From Micromonospora radicis (GTDB lineage: Bacteria; Actinomycetota; Actinomycetes; Mycobacteriales; Micromonosporaceae), in the NCBI RefSeq assembly GCF_003583405.1, contig NZ_QXEC01000040.1, positions 1 to 32,287 of the forward strand: a DNA stretch of 32,287 nucleotides. The letters are read 5' to 3'. Each line of letters opens with the position of its first letter. Position 1 is the stretch's first letter. Below, in pieces: positions 16,346-23,489 of this stretch. The position numbers and the translations under genes were made by a program. The notes beneath the pieces are model-generated. The model was not told where the DNA came from and searched no databases. It saw nothing but the letters and a program-made list of their open reading frames with translations.

Positions 16346-16479
16346 ACACCGACGACCCGGCGGCCAGCTCCCCGCAACGGGGGCTGGCCGCCTCCGCAAC
16401 CGAGCCCGACGACAACCTCGACTACATCGCCGCCCGGCTGATCAACGGTCGGCTGACCGGGCGACCCGTCGAGGAGACC
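16342..16479 (+). other. In-frame N-terminal extension of folE, possible CTG start overlapping the ftsH stop
   Basis: The folE frame stays open upstream to the ftsH stop. A CTG at 16342 overlaps that stop as CTGA, and the 46 codons read LNTDDPAASSPQ..., ending in IAARLINGRLTGRPVEET before the ATG at 16480. No ATG, GTG or TTG lies in the extension. The DYIAARLINGRL part looks like real protein. From memory, related folE genes begin near here with an ordinary start overlapping ftsH; this was not checked by alignment. Confidence 0.4.
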
Positions 16480-17043
16480 ATGGACCTCGGCCGCATCGAG
16501 AAGGCGGTCCGGGAGATCCTCATCGCGGTCGGCGAGGACCCCGACCGCGACGGTCTCCAACAGACCCCGGCCCGGGTGGCCCGCGCGTACGCCGAACTCT
16601 TCGCCGGCCTGCGGGTCGACCCGGCCACCGTGCTCACCACCACCTTCGAGGCCAACCACGAGGAACTGGTACTCGTCCGGGACATCGACGTGATGAGCCT
16701 CTGCGAGCACCACCTCCTGCCGTTCCGGGGCAGCGCCCACATCGGGTACATCCCCGGCCCCGACGGACGGATCACCGGCCTGTCCAAGTTGGCCCGGCTG
16801 GTCGAGGTCTTCGCCCGCCGCCCGCAGGTGCAGGAGCGACTCACCTCCCAGGTCGCCGACCTGCTGATGGATCGGCTCGCGCCGCGCGGCGTGGTCGTCG
16901 TGCTGGAGTGCGAGCACATGTGCATGGCCATGCGCGGCATCCAGAAGTCGGGCGCCAAGACGATCACCTCGGCGGTGCGGGGCACTCTCCAGCGGGACGC
17001 CAAGTCCCGCGCCGAGGCGATGGCACTGATCATCCCCCGCTGA
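16480..17043 (+). CDS. folE: GTP cyclohydrolase I
   Basis: First enzyme of tetrahydrofolate synthesis; it converts GTP to dihydroneopterin triphosphate plus formate. From ATG 16480 the product is 187 residues. The zinc and active-site motifs are present: MSLCEHHLLPFRG (Cys and His ligands), GYIPGPDGRITGLSKLARLVE, RPQVQERLTSQ, and VLECEHMCMAMRGIQK with the second zinc Cys. GAGGAG lies 3 nt before ATG 16480, close but usable. The frame continues upstream to the ftsH stop, so the native protein may be longer. In related genomes folE is followed directly by folP, folB and folK. Here those three lie 12.9 kb further on, after the insert. Confidence 0.95.
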   Translation: MDLGRIEKAVREILIAVGEDPDRDGLQQTPARVARAYAELFAGLRVDPATVLTTTFEANHEELVLVRDIDVMSLCEHHLLPFRGSAHIGYIPGPDGRITGLSKLARLVEVFARRPQVQERLTSQVADLLMDRLAPRGVVVVLECEHMCMAMRGIQKSGAKTITSAVRGTLQRDAKSRAEAMALIIPR

Positions 17044-17053
17044 CGCCGAGCCA

Positions 17054-17078
17054 CCCGGCCCGGCCGGACCGGGCCGGG
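17054..17078. terminator. Bidirectional hairpin terminator between folE and the insert
   Basis: A perfect 10-bp G/C stem, cccggcccgg (17054-17063) with ccgggccggg (17069-17078), closes a 5-nt loop. It stands between convergent genes and can serve both folE and the minus-strand unit that ends at 17116. Confidence 0.7.
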
Positions 17079-17106
17079 GCCATGGGACGGCTGAGTGCCC
17101 GCTGGC

Positions 17107-17125
17107 GGCCGCCGGTCAGGCGGCC
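17107..17125. terminator. Second hairpin overlapping the stop of the last insert gene
   Basis: A 7-bp stem ggccgcc/ggcggcc has the 5-nt loop ggtca. The minus-strand stop codon (17118-17116) lies in that loop, so the coding end itself forms the hairpin. Confidence 0.5.
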
Positions 17126-17832
17126 AGCATCGACAGCACGATCCCGGCGGTGGCCACCACCGCCGGGATCAGGCAGGTCAGCGCGCCGAACCGGGGAGTA
17201 CGGTCCACGCGCGTACCGGGTTGCGGCGGGAACAGCCGACCCACCGCGAGCCAACCCACGCCGAACGCGACCGCCGGTGCCGGCAGGGCCAACACCAGCG
17301 CGCCGATGGTCACCGGGCCGGTACCGGTGGCCAGGTGCAGCGCGACCAGCAACAACGGCACGAACAACCCCAACGGGCCGTAGACCAGCAGGTTGCGCGG
17401 CCGGGGCGACCAGTGCGCCACCCGTGACAGGCCACGCGCGGCGAGCGTGTCGTCGACCGCCTGCGCCCACCGCCGCGCCTGGCGCAGAGCCGTCAACACC
17501 AGCCCCGGGCCGCCCGACATCGACCTGGTCGCCTCGCTCAACTCCGGTGGCGTCGGCACCAGCGAGATCGGGGGCACGCCCAGCTCACGTAGCTGCGCCT
17601 GCTGGGCCGCCAACCGGGTGCGTACGGCAGCCAGCTCGTCCCGCGCCGCCTGCACCGTACGAGCCTGCTCACCCGCCGCCGTCGCCGCGTCGCGGCGTAC
17701 CCCGTCGAGCTGCCGGGCGGCGGCCAGATACTCCGCCCACGCGCCCGGCACCGGATCCACCGCCGGAGCCGACGACACGCCGCCCGTCCGTTGCCGCCCG
17801 GGACGTCCCACCGTTGTCGACTCGACCGTCAT
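17116..17832 (-). CDS. Coiled-coil membrane protein paired with the FtsK-like protein
   Basis: Unrecognised 238-residue protein. The N-terminus (1-30) is polar, and residues about 35-85 form an Ala/Gln/Arg-rich helical, probably coiled-coil stretch. After a Pro-rich link (VPTPPEL), a helix at about 108-135 and three hydrophobic helices (about 148-168, 173-200, 216-236) make it a small integral membrane protein. Its ATG overlaps the stop of the FtsK-like gene by 4 nt (ATGA), so the two are translationally coupled and probably act together. An inferred role is to anchor that protein at the membrane. The known type IV accessory proteins I considered do not match clearly. It is the last gene of its unit and ends at a hairpin. 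Confidence 0.75.
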   Translation of the reverse strand: MTVESTTVGRPGRQRTGGVSSAPAVDPVPGAWAEYLAAARQLDGVRRDAATAAGEQARTVQAARDELAAVRTRLAAQQAQLRELGVPPISLVPTPPELSEATRSMSGGPGLVLTALRQARRWAQAVDDTLAARGLSRVAHWSPRPRNLLVYGPLGLFVPLLLVALHLATGTGPVTIGALVLALPAPAVAFGVGWLAVGRLFPPQPGTRVDRTPRFGALTCLIPAVVATAGIVLSMLAA

Positions 17833-20369
17833 GCCGGTTCCCCGTCCTCGTCGTACGGCACCAGCACGACCCCCCGCTCATCCGGACCGTCCCACAGCAC
17901 CACCCGGTCCGGGCGCGGCCGCCACTCCACCGCCCGGCCGAAGACCGGTGTGAGCTGGGCGCCCGGCACGCCCGCGACCGCCACTGCGGTCAGCTTGTCG
18001 ACCGTCTCCTCCGGGCCGATCAACGCCGCGAACGACGGCACCGTACGCCACCAGCCGAGCAGGTGCTGACCGGCCGGTGGCCCGTCGCGCAACAACATCC
18101 GCAGCCGGGCCGGCGGAAGATGCTCCGGCGACGCCACGTCCAGCCCGAACACCACCAGGTACGCCGGTTCCCCGGCCTCCACCACCGCGAGCAGCCCGGC
18201 CAGGTCGACCGCCTCGACGGGGTGCCGTGCGGCCAGTTCGGCAGCGAGCGCGTCGGCCGCCGGTCGGGCCTCGCCGTCGGGGCAGGCGATCACGAACCGC
18301 GCCGAACCGTCGCCATGGTGCGCCGCCGTGCTCCGGGCCGCCATCGTCAGCAGCCTCGTCCCCTCCGGCCGGGGACCGAGCACCGCGAGGTTACGCCCGG
18401 CCGCCGGGCCGAACGGCACCGCCGCCGTGCTCCTCGCCACATCCACCGCCCGACCCAGCAGCGCGGCCGGCGTCAGCGCCTGCCCGGCGAGCGCCGCCCG
18501 GTAACGGGGATCGTTGCCCAACAGAGGCCGGGCATAGCCGGCGAAGACCACCGGTGGCCCGGAACCCTCCGGACGGGCCGTCCAGAGGCGATGCCGCCAC
18601 CGCTCCACGGTCTCCGGCTCGTCCTGCGGGTCAGGGAACCGGACCATCCGCTCGTGACCCCGGATCGCGCCCCGCGGCCCACCCAGGCCGCCCGCGGTGT
18701 TCACCACCGCCCCGCCCACCGGCAGCCCGGCCGCCGAGTCGTTGGCCGGCGCCAGCACCGCCCCGCCACCGGGCAGCGCCACCCGTACCGGGAACTGGCC
18801 GAGCAGCGAATCCCGCTGCCCGCCGTCGGAACGGCCGCCCAGACCCAGGTCACCCTCGCCGGCCAGGACCAACTGCACGCCGTACGCCCGGCCCGTCCGA
18901 GTCAGGGCGTCCAGCCGGACGGCGGCCTCGGCCGCCAGCCGGTCCCGCTCGGCGAAGAGCAGCGGCAGATTCTCCACCACGCAGACGATCCGCGGCAGCG
19001 GGCGATGCTGCCGCAGCTCACCGAAGCGCTGCCCACCGGCCCGGGAGGATGCCTCCGCGCGCCGGTGCACCTCGACAGTCAGCTGGTCGAACAGGTCGAG
19101 CAGATACTCCCGGTCGGCGGCCATCGCCGCGGCGCGGACCTGCGGGATCCAGGACCGATCCCGTTCGGTCTGCAGGAACTCCGCGAACGACTCGCCCGCG
19201 CCCAGGTCGACCAGGTACAGCGACAGTTCGTCCGGACCGTACCGGGCGACGAGGCCGAGCAGCGCGGCGGTCAGGAACGTCGACCGGCAGGCCCGGGACC
19301 TGCCGCTGACCAGCCAGTGCGGCGTCAACTCGGCGAAGCCGAGCGGCACCGGCCGACCGCCCGCGTCACCGACCGTGGTGCTCATCCCCTCCGTCGCGCT
19401 CGCCGTCCACAACTCCTCCTCGACCGGCGGCAACAGCGCGGACAGGGACAACCGGCTGCCGGCCTCGACCTGCGCGGCAAGCCGCCGGCACACGGAGTCG
19501 ACCAACTCGGTCGGTGGATCCGGCTCGACGAAGACCGGAGGGTTCAACCCGTCACCGACGCCGGCCGTGCTGAAGGCGGCACCGGGTGGACTGCCCAGCA
19601 ACGCGTAGGCCGTCCGCATCGTCATCGGCGTGGCCCGGGACAGCGGGGCACGCCCCGACGGTGGCCAGCCCGCGACCACCAGGTGCAGGGCGGCCGCCGG
19701 ACCCTGCTCGGCGAGCGACTCGATTCGTGCCAACTCGCTCTCACCGGTCCGCTCCGGCAGCGCGGCGACCACCAGCAACAGCGACCGGTCGGGCCGCCGG
19801 GAGCCAGCGGACTCCGGCGCCACCCACCGCTCCGCCTCGGCCAACACGGCACGCAGCCCGGCGGTCTCGGTGGCCGGCGGGGACAGCAACCCGGCATCGC
19901 CGAGCGGCCCGAACGGCGTCAACACCGCACCGGTCGCGTCCACCGCCCGCACCAACAACGTCCCGGCTGGCGTCGCCGCCACCAACCGCAGCAACACCGC
20001 CCGCAGCAACCCGGTTACCCGTGGATCGCGCGCGTCGACGTCCACCGTCAGGTGACCGGAGCCGAGCAGCGGGACCAGAGCCGGGAAGCGGGCATCGTCC
20101 AGCGGAGCGGCGGTGCCGACCCGGACGAACGGCGGCGGGCCGTCCGCGGCCCGGGTGTCCGGCGCGACCTCGTCCAGCGCACTGCCAGCCCAGCCCGGCG
20201 CCAGGACCGCCGCCGCGGTACGCAGCCGTTCGGCCAGCGCATACTGGCGACGCTGGTCGGCTGGGGCGGGACGGGTGTCATCGAGGACCGCGGCCGCCGC
20301 GGCGACCGTCGCGGCGGCCCGGCGGTGCAGCGCGGCGGCACGGATCGTCCGTGCCTTCGGACCGGCCAC
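17829..20369 (-). CDS. FtsK/SpoIIIE-family protein with degenerate nucleotide-binding sites
   Basis: A protein of 846 residues of the FtsK/SpoIIIE-like group seen in actinobacterial secretion and transfer loci. An N-terminal helical part is followed by an FtsK-like core. Landmarks of the family are LTPHWLVSGR, LYLVDLGAGESFAEFLQ, RDRSWIPQVRAA, RIVCVVENLPLLFAERDRL and GRAYGVQLVLAGEG. The site where Walker A should be reads G-R-S-R-A-C-R-S-T from residue 356, with Arg362 (codon 19286-19284) in place of the lysine and the inner glycines lost. The acidic Walker B segment reads VVEN, not DE. A second, C-terminal domain has GPRPEGTRLL where a P-loop would be. This is probably a non-hydrolysing scaffold or receptor. 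GTG 20369 is preferred because GGAGGGG ends 9 nt before it; GTG 20378 is an alternative. Confidence 0.82.
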   Translation of the reverse strand: MAGPKARTIRAAALHRRAAATVAAAAAVLDDTRPAPADQRRQYALAERLRTAAAVLAPGWAGSALDEVAPDTRAADGPPPFVRVGTAAPLDDARFPALVPLLGSGHLTVDVDARDPRVTGLLRAVLLRLVAATPAGTLLVRAVDATGAVLTPFGPLGDAGLLSPPATETAGLRAVLAEAERWVAPESAGSRRPDRSLLLVVAALPERTGESELARIESLAEQGPAAALHLVVAGWPPSGRAPLSRATPMTMRTAYALLGSPPGAAFSTAGVGDGLNPPVFVEPDPPTELVDSVCRRLAAQVEAGSRLSLSALLPPVEEELWTASATEGMSTTVGDAGGRPVPLGFAELTPHWLVSGRSRACRSTFLTAALLGLVARYGPDELSLYLVDLGAGESFAEFLQTERDRSWIPQVRAAAMAADREYLLDLFDQLTVEVHRRAEASSRAGGQRFGELRQHRPLPRIVCVVENLPLLFAERDRLAAEAAVRLDALTRTGRAYGVQLVLAGEGDLGLGGRSDGGQRDSLLGQFPVRVALPGGGAVLAPANDSAAGLPVGGAVVNTAGGLGGPRGAIRGHERMVRFPDPQDEPETVERWRHRLWTARPEGSGPPVVFAGYARPLLGNDPRYRAALAGQALTPAALLGRAVDVARSTAAVPFGPAAGRNLAVLGPRPEGTRLLTMAARSTAAHHGDGSARFVIACPDGEARPAADALAAELAARHPVEAVDLAGLLAVVEAGEPAYLVVFGLDVASPEHLPPARLRMLLRDGPPAGQHLLGWWRTVPSFAALIGPEETVDKLTAVAVAGVPGAQLTPVFGRAVEWRPRPDRVVLWDGPDERGVVLVPYDEDGEPA

Positions 20370-20420
20370 CGTGTCCACCCCCTCCGCCCGAGGTCGGCAC
20401 CCACTCGCCGGGCAGACACG

Positions 20421-20426
20421 ACGGTA
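20421..20426 (-). promoter_or_regulatory. Candidate -10 box for the FtsK-like unit
   Basis: TACCGT on the minus strand (20426 to 20421) lies about 50 nt before the GTG at 20369, giving a leader near 45 nt. No -35 is evident. The plus-strand gene at 20568 is divergent. Confidence 0.35.
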
Positions 20427-20532
20427 ACCCAGCGACCGACGTACCTCTGGGATGCGCGACGGCGCTGCGCCGGTGTTGTCGTGGATCTCACCGGTCGGCA
20501 GCGATCCGTCACGATCTGCTGAATCTGGGGCA

Positions 20533-20561
20533 TTGGGTCCGCCGCTTCCAGCCGATAGCCT
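20533..20561 (+). promoter_or_regulatory. Promoter of the leaderless gene at 20568
   Basis: TTGGGT (20533-20538), a 17-nt spacer and TAGCCT (20556-20561) are followed by 6 nt and the GTG at 20568. This is a good fit to a housekeeping actinobacterial promoter that starts transcription at the initiation codon. Confidence 0.6.
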
Positions 20562-20567
20562 CAAGGG

Positions 20568-21134
20568 GTGGAATCAGTGCCGCCCCCCGCCGGTTCCCAG
20601 GTCTCCCGCGTACCGGCGCAACGGACCCCGCCAGAGGAGCTGGCGCCGCCTGCGGTCGCACCAGCACCGCAGCGGCCCCGCCGTCGGATCCGCAGGGTAC
20701 TGACGGTGGTCGCCGGAGCGCTCGCGGCCCTGTGTCTGGGCGGCGGCGTGGTCGGCTACCTCGTCTACGACCGCGCCACCACCCCCGACCGCAGCGCTCC
20801 AGATGTCGTGGTGGACAACTACCTTCGTGCGTTCTTCGTGGACCGCAACGATGTACGCGCCGACCTCTTTGTCTGCGAAGGAGGCCCGGACCTCGAACAG
20901 CTCCGGCTCCTTCGAGACGATCTGATAGCCCGTGAAGGGCGATTCGATACGCGCATGTCGGTCACCTGGGGAACACTCAAGATGTATCCAGATGGCAGAG
21001 ATGCTGCTGTGCAACTGGATCTCACGATTTCGGCGCTTGTCGATGGAATCCGGCAGGCGGACCGCCAGACGTGGATCTTCAACACGCACCTGGACTCAGA
21101 CTGGCGCGTCTGCTCTGCAAAACCGCAGGTCTAG
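20568..21134 (+). CDS. Single-pass membrane protein with an extracytoplasmic domain, unknown
   Basis: Unrecognised 188-residue protein. Residues 1-42 are Pro-rich and basic (cytoplasmic), one transmembrane helix covers about 43-66, and the remaining 120 residues should lie outside. The outer part, starting DVVVDNYLRAFFVDRN and ending TWIFNTHLDSDWRVCSA, resembles the small NTF2-like domains of actinobacterial membrane proteins; this is a fold guess. It is the only plus-strand gene inside the otherwise minus-strand insert and has its own promoter. The second half is visibly richer in A/T than its surroundings, with codons such as AGA, ATA and TTT, which points to a separate origin. It may be an independent accessory gene or a VirB8-like helper; neither is proven. 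Confidence 0.75.
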   Translation: MESVPPPAGSQVSRVPAQRTPPEELAPPAVAPAPQRPRRRIRRVLTVVAGALAALCLGGGVVGYLVYDRATTPDRSAPDVVVDNYLRAFFVDRNDVRADLFVCEGGPDLEQLRLLRDDLIAREGRFDTRMSVTWGTLKMYPDGRDAAVQLDLTISALVDGIRQADRQTWIFNTHLDSDWRVCSAKPQV

Positions 21135-21152
21135 ACCATTGCGCGACTCGCA

Positions 21153-21752
21153 CTACTCCAACCACAGCATGTGCACGGGGACTTCCAGAGTGGTGGGTGA
21201 CTGGCCACGCCAGGCCCAGCGATACCACTCGACCTCCGGAGTCACCCGTACGCAGATGTCGCCCTCGGCGCCCGAGTAGGTCTCGGTGACCGCGCGCAGG
21301 TCGCGCTGTTCGACGGAGTCGACCATGTGGACCACTCGCCGACCGACGGCCGAGTCCGCCTCGAAGACCGGTGTCGGCGGCCGGTGCGCCGGCGCGTCCA
21401 AGGAGACGAGCCGCAATCCGCCCCCGTCCGGGACGGGGGCGGTGGTCTTCGCGCCGACCGTCTCGACCCAGACCCGTTCGACGGGCACCAACGGGGCGAA
21501 GACCTCTACCTGTTCGGACTCGGCCCGGTACCAGTCGTGTTCGGGAATGACCGGCACGTAGGTACGGCTGTTCTGCACCACCCGCTCGTCGGCCCGCAGG
21601 TCGCCCCGCCAGCCGAGGCCGGGCAGCCCGACCAGCACCCGATGGCCGCGCAACTCGACGCGGCCGGCGGCCGGGACGATCTCGATCGGACGGGGTGGCT
21701 GGGGTGCCCAGTCCGGCCGGTCGGCGAACGGGTCCGGGAACGGTTCGGTCAT
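21153..21752 (-). CDS. Hypothetical protein, last gene of the type IV-like operon
   Basis: Unrecognised 199-residue protein without signal peptide or membrane helix. The start is acidic and Pro-rich (MTEPFPDPFADRPDWAPQ). The rest alternates short strands and turns, with aromatic motifs such as EHDWYRAESEQVEVF and VEWYRWAWRGQ, suggesting a beta-rich soluble domain with two related halves. It follows the wall hydrolase by 13 bp and ends the operon. It converges with the gene at 20568, leaving only 18 bp between the stops. It could be a cytoplasmic chaperone or cargo-related protein of the apparatus, or an unrelated passenger. I cannot assign a family. Confidence 0.72.
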   Translation of the reverse strand: MTEPFPDPFADRPDWAPQPPRPIEIVPAAGRVELRGHRVLVGLPGLGWRGDLRADERVVQNSRTYVPVIPEHDWYRAESEQVEVFAPLVPVERVWVETVGAKTTAPVPDGGGLRLVSLDAPAHRPPTPVFEADSAVGRRVVHMVDSVEQRDLRAVTETYSGAEGDICVRVTPEVEWYRWAWRGQSPTTLEVPVHMLWLE

Positions 21753-21765
21753 GATGGTGCGCGGC

Positions 21766-22935
21766 TCATCCCGTGCTCTTCAGCGGGGCGCCCTTCGACC
21801 GCATGAACGGCACCGGGTCGATGGCGCTCCGGCTGCTGCGGTCACCGTCGGTGTGCACCTCGAAGTGCAGGTGTGGCCCGGAGGAGTTGCCGCTACTGCC
21901 CACCTCACCGATCACCTGGCCCGCCTCCACGGTGTCCCCGGCGGCGACGCGGGGACGACTGACCAGGTGACAGTAGCGGGTGACGATGTCCTGAGCATGG
22001 AGGACGTCGACGAACCAGCCACAGCCGCCCTTGCCGGGCCAGCCGTCCGCGTCGCAGCTGAGCTGACCACGCCGGTCGGGGTCGCAGCGGGAGACCAGCA
22101 CCCGACCGGTTGCCGCGACCCGGATGAGTGTCCCCTTCGGTGCGGCGATGTCGACCCCGTTGTGGCCGGGCCGGCTGGCCGTACGGAAACCGGAGCCGAC
22201 TCCGCCCGGGATCGGAGCCGTCCAGCCCGACGCGGCGATCGCACCGGACTCGGCGGCGTCGCAGAGCTGCTGCCCGGCGACCAGGGCGCTCCGGGCGGCG
22301 CCGCCGGCCAACGCGTCGACGATCCGGGAGGCCAACTCCTCGTGCTTGGCGTACGCGTCGGGAAAGGCGCTGATCTGCACCCGCTGGGCGGCCACGGTGA
22401 GCGGCAGCCTCTCCCAGTCGGGCACGTCGAGAAGCTTCTCGTAGAACTTCCGGGAGGAGTACTCGGGATTCATCCGCTGGGCGACGCTGCCCCACGACGC
22501 GCGTTGCTGGAAGAGTCCGACCGAATCGTGGTCGGCTCCGATGCCCTCGTGGGGGACGTCGCGAGACTCGGCGACCGTCCGGTTCGCGAGGTTCAGCAGC
22601 CGGGATTCCTGCATCGCGGTCGCCACCGCGACCACCCAGCCGCGCGCCGGCACCTTCATCTGCTGACCGACCTGGATGATCACCGCGGCGTTGCGGAGTT
22701 GACGTTCGCCGTACTGGCTGAACCGAGGCATCTTCCCGCTGACGTCGACCTTGAAGTCTCCGGTGCATTCCAGGCTCGCCGGGGTGAGCTGCTCGGCCGC
22801 GTCCCCGCCCAGCTCGGTGAGGAAGAAGGCACCGGCGCCACCGGTGCAGCACAGGAAGGCCAGCGTCGCGGTGAGGGCGGCGGCGAGCGCGCCGAGCCGG
22901 ACCGGGCGGCGACGCGGAGCTTCGACGTCGGTCAT
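21766..22935 (-). CDS. Bifunctional wall hydrolase: lytic transglycosylase-like plus M23 peptidase (VirB1-like)
   Basis: Secreted or membrane-anchored peptidoglycan hydrolase of 389 residues, the kind that opens the wall for Gram-positive type IV secretion. One transmembrane helix or signal anchor is at about 15-40. A lysozyme-like domain (about 80-210) has Glu110 in TAMQES and the DSVGLFQQRASWG motif. A C-terminal M23 domain shows the zinc ligands His258 and Asp262 (HNGVD), His355 and His357 (HLHFE) and a lysostaphin-like GEVGSSGNSSGPHLHFE. It overlaps the VirB8-like gene upstream by 4 nt (ATGA). ATG 22935 is chosen for that overlap and because the TM helix follows. It is the clearest evidence that the operon assembles something across the cell wall. 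Confidence 0.9.
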   Translation of the reverse strand: MTDVEAPRRRPVRLGALAAALTATLAFLCCTGGAGAFFLTELGGDAAEQLTPASLECTGDFKVDVSGKMPRFSQYGERQLRNAAVIIQVGQQMKVPARGWVVAVATAMQESRLLNLANRTVAESRDVPHEGIGADHDSVGLFQQRASWGSVAQRMNPEYSSRKFYEKLLDVPDWERLPLTVAAQRVQISAFPDAYAKHEELASRIVDALAGGAARSALVAGQQLCDAAESGAIAASGWTAPIPGGVGSGFRTASRPGHNGVDIAAPKGTLIRVAATGRVLVSRCDPDRRGQLSCDADGWPGKGGCGWFVDVLHAQDIVTRYCHLVSRPRVAAGDTVEAGQVIGEVGSSGNSSGPHLHFEVHTDGDRSSRSAIDPVPFMRSKGAPLKSTG

Positions 22936-23489
22936 GAGCGCTCCCAGTCCACGGCATCCACCAACCACCGCCCGTCCGGCGCCACGAGTTCGAGCCGGAG
23001 GCGGCCGGTGTCCAACGCGATCAGCGCCTCCACGAAGGTCTCACTCCGTGGCCGGACGCTCACTTCGTCCGTCACCTCTGAGGCGGGCACGCTGACCGGG
23101 TCGGCGCCGGCGAGCTTGTCGACGAGGGCGTCGGTCGACAGCGGGCGCAGTTCGTCGCGCCAGCTCTCGGCGGTCTGACCGGGGCGGCCGAGCCAGGCCG
23201 CGACGAAGCGCTCCGCGACCTGCTCCGGTGTTGCCTCGCCGGCCCGGGTTACCGGCGACGGTGTGGTGGTGGTCGAGATCGCGCCGTCGTCGCCGGTGGT
23301 CGGGTGCACCGTGGTGATCGGCTCCGCCGGCCGGTTGCTCAACCCGACCGTCGGATCCTCGGGACCGGCCACCAGCCTGGCCGCCCCCACCACCCCGAGC
23401 ACCAGGACGGCGATGCCGACGGCCACGCCGAGTCGGGACCGCAACAACCGGGTGAGCAGGAACTCGATCGCTCGCCGCACTGCCGTCAC
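22932..23489 (-). CDS. VirB8-like bitopic membrane protein
   Basis: A protein of 185 residues with a short basic cytoplasmic N-terminus, one transmembrane helix (about 20-41) and a Thr/Pro linker rich in TTTTPSP. A C-terminal domain of about 100 residues (ATPEQVAERFVAAWL onwards) follows and ends RWLVDAVDWERS. This layout and the NTF2-like character of the outer domain match VirB8/TcpC-type proteins of Gram-positive type IV systems, which bridge inner-membrane components. The family match is by architecture, not by a strong motif. Its GTG start overlaps the VirB6-like stop by 4 nt (GTGA). Its own stop overlaps the hydrolase start. Confidence 0.65.
   Translation of the reverse strand: MTAVRRAIEFLLTRLLRSRLGVAVGIAVLVLGVVGAARLVAGPEDPTVGLSNRPAEPITTVHPTTGDDGAISTTTTPSPVTRAGEATPEQVAERFVAAWLGRPGQTAESWRDELRPLSTDALVDKLAGADPVSVPASEVTDEVSVRPRSETFVEALIALDTGRLRLELVAPDGRWLVDAVDWERS

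Noticed and set aside
16308..20522. Very long open frame on the plus strand opposite the FtsK-like gene
   Set aside because: Pro/Arg-rich composition typical of an antisense shadow in high-GC DNA; the minus-strand frame gives a recognisable protein.
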